A stretch of DNA of 64,000 nucleotides from the NCBI RefSeq assembly GCF_018408855.1, contig NZ_AP024324.1:784038-848037 (forward strand), given 5' to 3'. Below are positions 35,710-48,371 of this stretch, in pieces (position 1 is the stretch's first letter; the number at the start of each line of letters is the position of its first letter). The translations under genes and the position numbers were made by a program. This DNA comes from Caballeronia sp. NK8. Lineage in GTDB: Bacteria > Pseudomonadota > Gammaproteobacteria > Burkholderiales > Burkholderiaceae. The notes below the pieces were generated by a model. It was not told the DNA's origin, did no database searches, and saw only the letters and a program-made list of their open reading frames with translations.

Positions 35710-36048
35710 AGGCGACCGCATCAAGAAAATGTCCCGCTCGTTCAGACGCCTTCGTATGAAGCCCGTGCGGGACATCTTGAGCAATCAAGCTACCGAGTAA
35801 ATCGCGATTGGCGTCTCGGTTCATCACGCGGTTTGGCGACCGATTCACCAGCCGTCGGCGCGGGATGGGTGTCAGTGGTCGGCGGGTACCTTCGATTGTA
35901 CAAGTGCTCGCTCCGGCTATCTCGCAGGTGCTGCATAGAGCCTCCTCGCGATTTACCCTTCGTCGCCCCTATCGCGCCGCTTTTTTACTCACTCTCGCAT
36001 CGTGCTTGTATCAACCACTCACCGATTAGCCGCGACGTGCAGCCAGCG
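35710..36048. other. intergenic region at the right edge of the island
   Basis: ATGTCCCGC at 35729-35737 pairs with GCGGGACAT at 35767-35775 and may terminate the hydrolase/reductase operon. The rest, to the stop of the CBS/BON gene, shows no recognisable gene. The right boundary repeat of the island begins at 36054, inside the CBS/BON gene. Confidence 0.4.
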
Positions 36049-36735
36049 TTAAGCCTTCGGAAGCCCGAAGTGCGTCATGACCCCGTTCACACCCGACACG
36101 TTTTCCGCTGCGACGCGAAGGGCGTTGCCTTCTTCCGCGCTGACGATCGGCCCCCACAGATGCACGATGCCGTTCTCGACAGTCACGTTTTCGCTCGCAA
36201 GCGCCCACGGATGTTCCGCGATGGCGGCGAGCACCGCTTCGCGAATCGAATGATCGCTGCCGTCGGTGTCGGCGGGCAGCTCGGGCGCCATCGTCACGAG
36301 CGCGCGGATCAGGTTCGAGCGGCTCACCACGCCGACCACCTTGCCGTCCCGCATGACGGGCACGCGCTTGATGCGCCGCCGTTCGAGCAACTCGGCGATA
36401 TCGGCGACCGGGCACGTTTCAGTGATAGTCGCGACATCGGTGGTCATCACATCGCCGACCTTCCTCGCGTGCTCCTTCACATACTGACTCGCGAGATCGC
36501 GCGTCGATGCGACCAGTTCGAGCCACCACGCGCGTTGCGTGACGCCGGTGCCGATCTCCGCGCGATGCATCAGATCGCCTTCCGTGACCATGCCGAGCAG
36601 ACGGCCCTCCTCGTCGACCACGGGCATGCCGCTGACGCCGGCGAACACCATGGTCCCGGCCGCCTGACGCACCGACATGTCGGGATGAGCGGAAATGATC
36701 TTTTTCGTCATGACGTCGGCAGCGCGCACATTCAT
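36049..36735 (-). CDS. CBS-domain pair plus BON-domain protein
   Basis: This 228-residue protein has two CBS motifs, VMTKKIISAHPDMSVRQAAGT with MPVVDEEGRLLGMVTEGDL, then VMTTDVATITETCPVADIAEL with RVPVMRDGKVVGVVSRSNL, up to about residue 145. A C-terminal BON domain follows (VENGIVHLWGPIVSAEEGNA). Such proteins bind adenine nucleotides through CBS and perhaps membranes through BON. AAGGAG directly abuts the ATG, so a GTG two codons later (36729) may be the real start. Its last 92 bp are duplicated at 18244-18335, making it the likely integration site of the island. Confidence 0.9.
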   Translation of the reverse strand: MNVRAADVMTKKIISAHPDMSVRQAAGTMVFAGVSGMPVVDEEGRLLGMVTEGDLMHRAEIGTGVTQRAWWLELVASTRDLASQYVKEHARKVGDVMTTDVATITETCPVADIAELLERRRIKRVPVMRDGKVVGVVSRSNLIRALVTMAPELPADTDGSDHSIREAVLAAIAEHPWALASENVTVENGIVHLWGPIVSAEEGNALRVAAENVSGVNGVMTHFGLPKA

Positions 36736-36804
36736 CTCCTTGAAGGGAAGGGTCTTCCATTGTCCGGCTTGCCGCGTATTGTGCGCTTGATCCCGGTCAA
36801 GTGC

Positions 36805-37644
36805 TCAGCCAGAATCGCTGTCGAAACCGAACAGCCTGCGCGGCGTTTCCCACTGAATCTGGCGCCGCGTCTGCGCGTCGGGCACGATCTTCTCGAACAG
36901 CGTCAGCAGCGGTCCATAGTCGAGCCGCTCAGGCGCGCGCAGGAACGGCCAGTCGGAACCCCACACGCAGTTCTGCGGCCCGAACGCGCTAAGCAGCGCG
37001 TGGGCGTAGGGCCACGCGTCCTCGTACGGATGCGCTTCACGCGCGTACTTCTGCCAGCCCGACAGCTTGACGCTCGCGCGGCCGCTATCCGCGAGCCGCA
37101 GCAACGCCTGAAAGCCCGGCTGAGCGATCCCCGCGCCGATGTCGGGCCGCCCGCCGTGATCGATCACGAGCGTCGCCGCCTGCCGCGCGAGCCACGGTTC
37201 GAGCGCCGCCATCTGATCCCCGGCGACCTGAACCTGCGCGACCATCCCGAGGTCCGCGAGCGATGCGAACAGCGCGCCCGCTTCTAGCACGGCATCGAGC
37301 CCTTCCATCGCCGGATTGAACGCGACGCCGGCCACGCCCGCGCGATGCAGCGCCGCAAGCTCGCTTCTGGCGATGTCGTTATCGACCACCGCGATGCCGC
37401 GAAAGCGTCCTGCGCAGGTTTCCAGCGCGTCGAGCAGGCAGCGGTTGTCGGTCCGGTAGCCGCTCGTCGGGCCGACGAGCAGCGCATGGCGCACGCCGTA
37501 GGCATCCATCACGCGGACGAGCTGCGCAGCCGTGCCGATCTCCTGCTGCGCCGGCCGATACGGCGTGTCATCGCGATACGGAAAGCGCGCGGGATCGAAT
37601 ACGTGACAGTGGCAGTCGATCTTGTCTTCTTCGAACAGCGTCAT
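36805..37644 (-). CDS. amidohydrolase family (2-pyrone-4,6-dicarboxylate lactonase-like) protein
   Basis: This 279-residue TIM-barrel hydrolase has the metal-site start IDCHCHVFDPARFPY and a YRPAQQEIG segment, then VDNDIARSELAALHRAGVAGVAFN. A LVIDHGGRPD segment near residue 180 and the terminal WGSDWPFLRAPERLDYG, with its catalytic Asp, follow. This arrangement is that of PDC lactonase, 4-sulfomuconolactonase and galactarolactone isomerase. It is the last gene of a leftward operon whose other members suggest sugar-acid or lactone catabolism. The next start is 1 bp upstream. Confidence 0.89.
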   Translation of the reverse strand: MTLFEEDKIDCHCHVFDPARFPYRDDTPYRPAQQEIGTAAQLVRVMDAYGVRHALLVGPTSGYRTDNRCLLDALETCAGRFRGIAVVDNDIARSELAALHRAGVAGVAFNPAMEGLDAVLEAGALFASLADLGMVAQVQVAGDQMAALEPWLARQAATLVIDHGGRPDIGAGIAQPGFQALLRLADSGRASVKLSGWQKYAREAHPYEDAWPYAHALLSAFGPQNCVWGSDWPFLRAPERLDYGPLLTLFEKIVPDAQTRRQIQWETPRRLFGFDSDSG

Positions 37645-37645
37645 C

Positions 37646-38485
37646 TCAGGTTTCCTCTTTCACAAGCGCGGCGTTCCTGTCGACGATGCGCCGCGCCGAG
37701 CCGTACGCGCGCGCGAGCCGAACCTCGGCGGGCAGCGACGGAAACGGCATCTCGACGCTCAACGCCGTATCGGCTGGTAACGCGCGCAACAGCCCGTCGA
37801 GCGGCAGCGCGCCTTCGCCCGGCGGCAGGCGGTCGGCACGCGCTTCATGAATCGCTTCGTCGTCGCTGGCAGGCAGACGCGCGCGCGCATCGCAGAGTTG
37901 CGCGGCGCCGATCCATCCGGACGGCATCGCGGCGACGTCGTCCGGCGTGCCGCCCGAGCGCGACAGATGCAGCGCGTCGACGAGCACGGCGATATTCGGA
38001 TGCGCGACCCGCGCGATCATTGCGCGGGCTTGCGCCAGCGACGCCACATGCCGCCAGCGCATGAATTCCAGATCGATGCGCAAACCGTACGTCCGACCGA
38101 GTTCTGCAAGCGCGGCGAGATGGTCCGCGAGCCGCGCCGGGTCCGGATCGTCGCCCGACACGTTCACGCAGCGCGCACCCAGCGAAGCCGCCGTTTCGAA
38201 GAGTAGCGCAAACGAAGCGGGCACGAGTTCCGGCACGACGGGAATGAACTCGACATCGTGAACCGCGATGCCCTCGCCCGCGAGCGCGTCCTGCAATTCA
38301 CGATGCGCGGCGGTGCCGGGCATCGTCGGCCAGGCAATCGCGCCGGGCACCGCCGGATGCATGCGCAGACCGACCGCAGCGAAACCGGCACGCGCGGCGA
38401 GCCGGACCCACGGCACCGGCGCGACCTCCAGCGCGGTCAGATGCGCGGCGGCGAGCGGCCGCGCGGCGAGTCGAGCGGCGTTCAA
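37646..38485 (-). CDS. sugar phosphate isomerase/epimerase-like TIM-barrel protein
   Basis: I place the start at a TTG (38485) that overlaps the SDR stop as TTGA and has GGGAGG 8 bp upstream; it gives 279 residues. An ATG at 38539 would overlap the SDR gene by 58 bp. The family AP endonuclease-2-like barrel shows LEVAPVPWVRLAARAGFAAVG, IAVHDVEFIPV with the metal-ligand Glu, and CVNVSGDDPDPARLADHLAAL. LRIDLEFMRW and IAVLVDALHLSRSGG supply further ligands. It likely epimerises or isomerises a keto sugar or dehydrates an inosose-type compound. The exact reaction is unknown. Confidence 0.86.
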   Translation of the reverse strand: MNAARLAARPLAAAHLTALEVAPVPWVRLAARAGFAAVGLRMHPAVPGAIAWPTMPGTAAHRELQDALAGEGIAVHDVEFIPVVPELVPASFALLFETAASLGARCVNVSGDDPDPARLADHLAALAELGRTYGLRIDLEFMRWRHVASLAQARAMIARVAHPNIAVLVDALHLSRSGGTPDDVAAMPSGWIGAAQLCDARARLPASDDEAIHEARADRLPPGEGALPLDGLLRALPADTALSVEMPFPSLPAEVRLARAYGSARRIVDRNAALVKEET

Positions 38486-39222
38486 TAGGTGGCCCTCCCG
38501 CCCGTCAGATCGAAGGTGAAGCCCGTCGTGAAGCTGCACGCGGGACTGGCGATCCAGCTCACCATCGCGCCGACTTCATCGATCTGCAGGAAGCGGCCCA
38601 TCGGAATCTTCGCCTTGCTCGCCTCGATATGCTGGTCCGACATCTCGTGGAACAGCTCCGTCTCGACCATCGCCGGCGCGACGCAATTGATCAGCACGTT
38701 GTCGCGCGCCAGCTCCTTCGCGGCGGACTTGGTGAACGCGATCACGCCCGCCTTCGCCGCGGAGTAAGCGCAGATGTACTGCACGCCCTCCTTGCCCGCG
38801 ATCGACGCGACATTGACGATCCGCCCGCCCCCGCGCGCGCGCATATGCGGGATCGCGACGCGGCAGCAGTAGAACACGCTGTTCAGGTCGACGGCCAGCA
38901 CGCGCTGCCACGCATCGACGGGATACTCCCAGCTCGGCACGACGGGACCGTTGATGCCCGCGTTGTTCACGAGGATGTCGACGCGGCCGAGCGCCTCGAG
39001 CGTCGCACCGAATGCGCGTTCGACCGATTCGTACGACGCGACATCGACCGGTTGCAGGTGATCGGGTTCGAAGCCGAGACGCTGTGCGTCGCAGCCGGCG
39101 ATATCGAGATCCCAGATCGCGACGCGCGCGCCGTCGGCTTTCAGCTTGCGGGCGATGCCCAGGCCGATCCCGCGCGCCGCGCCCGTGACGATGGCTACCT
39201 GGCCGTCGAGAGAATGACTCAT
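38482..39222 (-). CDS. short-chain dehydrogenase/reductase (SDR)
   Basis: The gene encodes 246 residues from the ATG at 39222 (MSHSLDGQVAIVTGAARGIG). A longer frame upstream is not supported by a better ribosome-binding site. Motifs are TGAARGIG, the NNAG motif in ILVNNAGINGPV near residue 85, VASIAGKEG with the catalytic Ser, and YSAAK with Tyr/Lys. The C-terminus ends FTFDLTGGRATY. It presumably oxidises a sugar acid or polyol in the pathway with the epimerase and the lactonase-like gene. Confidence 0.91.
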   Translation of the reverse strand: MSHSLDGQVAIVTGAARGIGLGIARKLKADGARVAIWDLDIAGCDAQRLGFEPDHLQPVDVASYESVERAFGATLEALGRVDILVNNAGINGPVVPSWEYPVDAWQRVLAVDLNSVFYCCRVAIPHMRARGGGRIVNVASIAGKEGVQYICAYSAAKAGVIAFTKSAAKELARDNVLINCVAPAMVETELFHEMSDQHIEASKAKIPMGRFLQIDEVGAMVSWIASPACSFTTGFTFDLTGGRATY

Positions 39223-39244
39223 TGAGATGATTTCCCTGCGTGGT

Positions 39245-40585
39245 TCAGTTGGAGGAGGAAGCGGACGCCGCAAACTCGATGCGCCTGATGTCGCCGACGA
39301 CGAAGACATATGAAAGCGCGCCGAGCAGCGTGACGCCCGAGATGAAGGCGAGCGCGTAGACGAACGAGCCGGTCGCGTTGACGATCAGCCCGATCACGAG
39401 CGGCGTCACGATGCCCGCCGCGTTCGCGAACAGATTGAAGATGCCGCCGCTCAGGCCCAGCAGGCCCTTCGGCGCGATATCGGAGACGATCATCCACGCC
39501 AGCGCCGACATCCCTTGCGCGAAGTACGCGACGCACAGAATCGCGATCACCAGGCTGATCGAATCGACATAGTTCGCCAGCACGATGCTCGATGCGGCGA
39601 CGAGACCGGCGATCACCGGCAGCTTGCGCGACCAGTTCAGCGAGATGCCACGGCGCAGCATGGCATCGGAAATCCAGCCGCCCGCGAGCGTCCCGACCGA
39701 CGCGGCGATGAACGGCAGCACCGCGACCATGCCGACCTTGAGCCACGGCATGTGGCGTTCGGTGACGAGATAGGTCGGGAACCAGGTGAGGAAGAACACG
39801 TTGGTCGAATTGCACGCGAACTGGCCGATGCAGATGCCGAGCATGCTGCGGCGGCGCAGGAGCGCGGCGATATCGGCCCAGCGAAAGCGCGTCGCCTGCT
39901 GGCTGCCGTCGACCACGCCGCCGCCGCTCGCGATGTAATCCAGTTCGGCGCGGTTCGCGCGGGTCGACTCATGCGGTTCGCGAAAGCGCATGAGCCAGAC
40001 CGCGCCGAACGCGACCCCGACCGCGCCGACGATGCCGAACAGCGCGCGCCATCCATAGAGATGATCGATCCAGAAAAGCAGCGGGCTCAGGAACGCGAGA
40101 CCGACATATTCGGCGAAGGTGTAGACGCCCGTCGCGCGGGCACGCTCGCTCTGCGGAAACCAGATCGCGACGACGCGGCTGTTGGTCGGAAAGCACGGCG
40201 CTTCGGCGATGCCGATCAGGAGCCGCATGATCAGCAGCGAGACGAAACCCGTCGCGAGCCCTTGCAGCCCGGTGAACAGCGACCACAGCGTCAGCGCGAA
40301 GAAATAGGTCCAGCGGGTGCCGATGCGGTCGAGCATCACGCCGCCCGGAATCTGTGACGCGGTGTAAGTCCACGAGAAAGCGGAGAAGATCACGCCCATC
40401 AGCGCGGGCGTCAGGCCCAGTTCGTGGCTCATGCCGGGCGCCGCGATCCCGGCGACGCTGCGATCGAGGTAGTTGATCATCGTGCCGATCGCGAGCAGCG
40501 CGAGGATGCCGAAGCGCGCCCGGGTGCGCGTCGCGGCGGGCGCGGCGGCGATGGCATCACTTGCCATCGATTGGGTCTGGTTCAT
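39245..40585 (-). CDS. MFS transporter, ACS family (D-glucarate/galactonate-like)
   Basis: The gene encodes 446 residues from the ATG at 40585, which has ATGGAGACACG upstream; an ATG five codons earlier is possible. Features are FGILALLAIGTMINYLDRSVAGIAAP at helix 1, GVMLDRIGTRWTYFFALTLWS, and a GIAEAPCFPTNSRVVAIWFP segment near residue 135. This matches hexuronate, glucarate and galactonate carriers. It is the first gene of the leftward operon, so a sugar acid is a plausible input to the SDR / epimerase / lactonase-like enzymes. Confidence 0.92.
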   Translation of the reverse strand: MNQTQSMASDAIAAAPAATRTRARFGILALLAIGTMINYLDRSVAGIAAPGMSHELGLTPALMGVIFSAFSWTYTASQIPGGVMLDRIGTRWTYFFALTLWSLFTGLQGLATGFVSLLIMRLLIGIAEAPCFPTNSRVVAIWFPQSERARATGVYTFAEYVGLAFLSPLLFWIDHLYGWRALFGIVGAVGVAFGAVWLMRFREPHESTRANRAELDYIASGGGVVDGSQQATRFRWADIAALLRRRSMLGICIGQFACNSTNVFFLTWFPTYLVTERHMPWLKVGMVAVLPFIAASVGTLAGGWISDAMLRRGISLNWSRKLPVIAGLVAASSIVLANYVDSISLVIAILCVAYFAQGMSALAWMIVSDIAPKGLLGLSGGIFNLFANAAGIVTPLVIGLIVNATGSFVYALAFISGVTLLGALSYVFVVGDIRRIEFAASASSSN

Positions 40586-40676
40586 CGTGTCTCCATCCAT
40601 TTGTTTGATGACTGGTATGCCTGGAGATACTAGAGAGATGACAGACCGCTGTCGTATGCCCAGTTTCAGCTAACCT

Positions 40677-40691
40677 ATAACCTTTGGTTAA
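40677..40691. promoter_or_regulatory. LysR-type operator candidate (ATAACC-N3-GGTTAA)
   Basis: ATAACC at 40677-40682 and GGTTAA at 40686-40691 form a symmetric site in the divergent promoter, 25 bp before the LysR ATG. It closely resembles the ATAACC/GGTTAA box I recall for PcaQ-type LysR regulators. The position suits control of both the MFS operon and the LysR gene. Confidence 0.55.
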
Positions 40692-40716
40692 TCACTGATT
40701 CGGAGGCGGAGGAACG

Positions 40717-41625
40717 ATGCGCTTCAAGCTGCGGCAAATGGAAGTGTTTCGCGCGGTGATGCTGACCGGCTCGATCAATGCGGCCTCGAAGATGCTGTAC
40801 GTATCGCAACCGGCAGTCAGCAAGCTCGTCGCGCACACGGAGACGACACTGGGCCTGCGCCTCTTCGAGCGCGCGAAAGGCCGGCTGATCCCGACCGCCG
40901 AGGCGCAGGCGCTCTTTCGCGAAGTGGAGCAGGTCTATCAGGCGGCGCTGCGCGTCGACGAATTCGCGCGGGCGCTCGCGCTCGGGCCGGCGAGTCTTCT
41001 GCGTATCTCGTGCAGCCCGTCGCTTGCGCCCGCGATCGTCGCGCCGGCCATCGTCGAATTGAAACGGCAGTTGCCGGGACTCAGGGTCGACTGGCATACG
41101 ACGCTCATGGCCGACATGCCGCTCGAAGTGCTGAGCAAGACGGTCGATGTCGCGGTGACGTCGCTGCCGATCGAGCATGAGCATCTCGAAGTCGTGCCGT
41201 TCATGCGCGGACGCATGGTGTGCGTGCTGCCGCCGGATCATCCGTTCGCGGCGCGCGAGCGGATCGCGCTCGCGGATCTTAAGAGCGAACCGATGATCCT
41301 CTTCAGGCGCGACATCCCGTTCGGCACGATGATCGCGCGGGCATGCCAGCAGGCCGACGTCGAACTGACCTCCGTGGTCGACGTGACGCGCGCCGATCAG
41401 GCGCTCGCGCTCGTGCGCGGCGGGCTCGGGCTCGCCATCGTCGACGAGTATGCGACCGGCGGCGTGGATTGCGTGGTGCGCCCGCTCGTCGAGGATCTGG
41501 AGATGGTGTCGACGTTCGTCTACTCGAAGTTCTCGCCGCCGTCGCGAAGCGCGATGGCGTTGATGCAGGCCGTCTGCCGCCGCGCCGACGAACTGGGCAG
41601 ACGGATCGGCGGGGTCAATCTTTAG
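40717..41625 (+). CDS. LysR-family transcriptional regulator
   Basis: This 302-residue protein begins LRQMEVFRAVMLTGSINAAS and has the recognition helix stretch SQPAVSKLVAHTETTLGLRLFER. An effector domain from about residue 90 starts LLRISCSPSLAPAIVAPA. The pattern matches the GbpR/PcaQ-like LysR subgroup, which controls sugar or aromatic acid genes. GGAGGCGGAGG lies just before the ATG. It is divergent from the MFS/SDR/epimerase/lactonase operon and probably activates it through the site at 40677-40691. Its 3' end overlaps the next, convergent LysR gene by 4 bp. Confidence 0.93.
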   Translation: MRFKLRQMEVFRAVMLTGSINAASKMLYVSQPAVSKLVAHTETTLGLRLFERAKGRLIPTAEAQALFREVEQVYQAALRVDEFARALALGPASLLRISCSPSLAPAIVAPAIVELKRQLPGLRVDWHTTLMADMPLEVLSKTVDVAVTSLPIEHEHLEVVPFMRGRMVCVLPPDHPFAARERIALADLKSEPMILFRRDIPFGTMIARACQQADVELTSVVDVTRADQALALVRGGLGLAIVDEYATGGVDCVVRPLVEDLEMVSTFVYSKFSPPSRSAMALMQAVCRRADELGRRIGGVNL

Positions 41626-42509
41626 CCAGGCTCGCCAGTCTCCTTCAGCCAGTCCACGAAGTCGCGCATATGCACGGGCTTGTCCGCATCGAGCGGGATC
41701 AGCGCGTAGTAGGTCGAGCCTTTCGCGGTCAGATCGGGAAACGGCATCTGCACGCGGCCGACCGCGCAATCGGTGTCGAGCGTCGGAAAGGGTCCGATGC
41801 CGAAGCCCAGTCCATCGACCACGGCCTGCAGCGTGACGAAGAAGTGATCGAATCGCAACGTGCGGTTGGCGCGCAGCGATGCATGCCCCGCCGCTTCGAG
41901 CCACGCTTCCCAGTCGCCGGGACGGGTCTCGCTCGTCAGCCAGGTTTCGGCGGCCAGTTGCTCCACGCTCAACACGCCGGCGCGCGCGAGCAACGCCGGA
42001 CTCGCGATGACCGTGTTGTGCTCCTGGAACAGCTGCCAGCTCTGGAACTGCCCGCCCGGCGGCACATGGCGGCGGATCGCCAGGTCGAAGCTGCCCCGCA
42101 ACGCCGGCTCGGTCGACATCGCCGTGGAGACGCGCACGTCGACATCCGGATAGCGCTCGGCAAACAGCGGCAACTTCGGGATCAGCCAGCGCATCGCCAC
42201 GGTGGCCGACGCGCTCACGCGAATGACCTTCACGCGCTGATTCTTGCCGTAGCGCTCGGCGGCATCGGCGATGTGATCGAACGCCGCGCTGATCTCACGG
42301 GCGAAAGCGCGCGCGTGCGGCGATGCGACCATGCTCTGGCCGTCGCGCGCGAACAGCGGCTGGCCGAGCCAGTCTTCCAGATTCGCGATGTGGCGGCTGA
42401 TCGCGCCGTGCGTCAGATTGAGCTCGCGCGCGGCGGCGGAATAGCTGCCGGCGCGGGCCGCGACTTCGAACACGCGCAGTGCGTTCAGCGGTGGGAGCTT
42501 GTGTCTCAT
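41622..42509 (-). CDS. LysR-family regulator (GcvA-like), probable phosphonoacetate regulator
   Basis: The gene encodes 295 residues from the ATG at 42509 (MRHKLPPLNALRVFEVAARAG); the longer frame to 42590 starts with an unlikely basic stretch. The HTH includes SYSAAARELNLTHGAISRHIANLE and the effector domain starts near residue 90. It resembles the GcvA group. It is divergent from phnA, which matches the arrangement I recall in Pseudomonas fluorescens 23F, where a LysR protein (PhnR) activates phosphonoacetate hydrolase. The regulatory assignment is by context. Confidence 0.9.
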   Translation of the reverse strand: MRHKLPPLNALRVFEVAARAGSYSAAARELNLTHGAISRHIANLEDWLGQPLFARDGQSMVASPHARAFAREISAAFDHIADAAERYGKNQRVKVIRVSASATVAMRWLIPKLPLFAERYPDVDVRVSTAMSTEPALRGSFDLAIRRHVPPGGQFQSWQLFQEHNTVIASPALLARAGVLSVEQLAAETWLTSETRPGDWEAWLEAAGHASLRANRTLRFDHFFVTLQAVVDGLGFGIGPFPTLDTDCAVGRVQMPFPDLTAKGSTYYALIPLDADKPVHMRDFVDWLKETGEPG

Positions 42510-42553
42510 ATGTGATTTTTTCTGACAGGTATCGCGTCTTTTTTTCGATTGTG

Positions 42554-43831
<1,278 letters not shown>

Positions 43832-43880
43832 CCACGACACCCCGCGAGCGCGACGAAGAATCGCGCCATAAGGAGACATC

Positions 43881-45170
43881 ATGCCCTCGGATACACCCGA
43901 CGTTCTGGATTACGAAAGATCTCGCCGCGAGACCACGCTTGCGCAATACAAATGGCGTGCGCTCGTCGGTGTCACGTTTTGCTATCTGTTTTACTACACC
44001 GGGCGGCAGACGCTCGGCTTCGCGGTCAGCGGCATCCAGCTCGATTACGGGCTGTCGAAGTACGAGATCGGCTGGATCAGCGCGACGATGCTGTGGTGCT
44101 ATGCGGGCGGCCAGTTCATCAACGGCAATCTCGGCGACAAGCTCGGCGGCAAGACGATGATGATCGCGGGCGCGCTGCTCTCGCTCGCGGCCAACTGGCT
44201 GTTCAGCTTCGGTCACACGTTCCTGTTCTTTCTGCTCGCGTGGGGCCTGAACGGCTATTTCCAGTCGATGGGCTTCGCGCCAGGCAGCCGCCTGCTGTCG
44301 AACTGGTGGGGCAGCAAGCATCGCGGTTTCGTGTACGGGGTGTATGTGGGGTTTTCGGGCTTTTCGTCGGTGCTCGCGTATATCCTGCCCGTGCTGATTC
44401 TCGGCTCGATGCATCTCGGCTGGGTCTGGATCTTCCGGCTGGCGCCGCTTTCCATGTTGCTTGGCGCGCTGGTGCTGCTCATCTTCGTCGCGGAACGTCC
44501 TGAGGACAAGCATCTGCCCGCCGTCGACAGACTCGCGCAAGAAGACGCGCCCTCTTCCGCCGGCGACGATCTGAGCAGCGCGCAGCGTTATCTGCTCGTG
44601 CTAAAGAACTGGAAGCTTTACATCACCGGGCTCGCGATCGGGTTTCAGAACGCCGCGCGCTATGCGCTGGTCGTCTGGGTGCCGGTGCATTTTCTCGGTA
44701 TGGACTGGAAGACCTCGACTGCGCTCATCGATCCGAAGTGGATCACGGTGGCGTTGCCGATCGGCATGGCGCTCGGCTCGCTGTCGAACAGCTGGATCTC
44801 CGACGTGCTGTTTCGGGGCAAGCGCTACGTCGCGATCGTCTGCTACATGGTGCTCGCCTCGGTCACGGCGATGTGCATGATGCTCGTTCCGCACGGCAGC
44901 ATGACCGGCGTCGCCCTGCTGTTTCTGTGCGGATTCTTCGTGTTCGGTCCCGCGTCATCGTTCTGGGCGCTGTGCCCCGATCTGTTCGGGCGGCGTGCGG
45001 CAGGCACCGCGACAGGCGTGCTCAACACGATGTCGTACGCGTTCGCGGGCATCGGTGAACCGGTGATCGGACATGTCATCGACGCGACGGGGCAGACCAC
45101 GATCATCTTTCCCATTGTCGCAGGGCTCTGCGCGGCGAGCGCGCTTATGTCGATGCTGATCAAGCGTTGA
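43881..45170 (+). CDS. MFS transporter, organophosphate:phosphate antiporter-like (phosphonoacetate uptake)
   Basis: This 429-residue, 12-helix carrier has the GlpT/UhpT-like start YKWRALVGVTFCYLFYYTGRQTLGFA and a GNLGDKLGGKTMM loop. MGFAPGSRLLSNWWGSKHRG near residue 130 and FVFGPASSFWALCPDLFGRRAAGTATG near residue 355 fit the OPA family, which imports phosphorylated compounds. Its place after phnA, as with the glycerol-3-phosphate-transporter-like gene in the P. fluorescens cluster, supports phosphonoacetate uptake. AAGGAGACATC precedes the ATG. A strong terminator follows at 45189. Confidence 0.88.
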   Translation: MPSDTPDVLDYERSRRETTLAQYKWRALVGVTFCYLFYYTGRQTLGFAVSGIQLDYGLSKYEIGWISATMLWCYAGGQFINGNLGDKLGGKTMMIAGALLSLAANWLFSFGHTFLFFLLAWGLNGYFQSMGFAPGSRLLSNWWGSKHRGFVYGVYVGFSGFSSVLAYILPVLILGSMHLGWVWIFRLAPLSMLLGALVLLIFVAERPEDKHLPAVDRLAQEDAPSSAGDDLSSAQRYLLVLKNWKLYITGLAIGFQNAARYALVVWVPVHFLGMDWKTSTALIDPKWITVALPIGMALGSLSNSWISDVLFRGKRYVAIVCYMVLASVTAMCMMLVPHGSMTGVALLFLCGFFVFGPASSFWALCPDLFGRRAAGTATGVLNTMSYAFAGIGEPVIGHVIDATGQTTIIFPIVAGLCAASALMSMLIKR

Positions 45171-45188
45171 TGTCAGGTCGACAAACGC

Positions 45189-45222
45189 AAAAACCCCACC
45201 TTTGCGGGGTGGGGTTTTTGTT
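45189..45222. terminator. bidirectional rho-independent terminator (phosphonate transporter and rrn operon)
   Basis: AACCCCACC pairs with GGTGGGGTT around a 7-nt loop and is flanked by an A run on the left and a T run on the right. It can therefore end both the rightward transporter transcript and the leftward rrn transcript. Confidence 0.85.
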
Positions 45223-45237
45223 TTACGGCATGAGGAG

Positions 45238-45351
45238 CCTGACGATTACCTACTTTCACACGGGAGCTCCGCACTATCATCGGCGTGGAGTCGTTTCACG
45301 GTCCTGTTCGGGATGGGAAGGGGTGGGACCGACTCGCTATGGTCATCAGGC
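45238..45351 (-). rRNA. rrf: 5S ribosomal RNA
   Basis: Read leftward, the molecule begins GCCTGATGACCATAGCG and contains GGTCCCACCCCTTCCCATCC and a CCGAACAGGACCGTG stretch. It ends with GTAGGTAATCGTCAGGC. This is a complete betaproteobacterial 5S RNA. It is the last gene of the rrn operon, about 135 bp after the 23S gene. The ends are judged to within a few bases. Confidence 0.95.
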
Positions 45352-45486
45352 ATGACTTGTTGTTGAGCGCCTGTGGGCGCACAACCAATCTGGGAAGAAG
45401 CGGTAAAGAATTCGGGTGGCGATTGTCGCACACGCTGTGACTCGCCAGTGCGGGCTCCTGAGGAGGCACAAACACACTGGTTATAG

Positions 45487-48371
<2,885 letters not shown>

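Noticed and set aside
36740..37287. Long rightward open frames overlapping the CBS/BON and amidohydrolase genes
   Set aside because: They are antisense shadows with Arg/Ala-rich composition typical of GC-rich DNA; the leftward frames carry the conserved domains.
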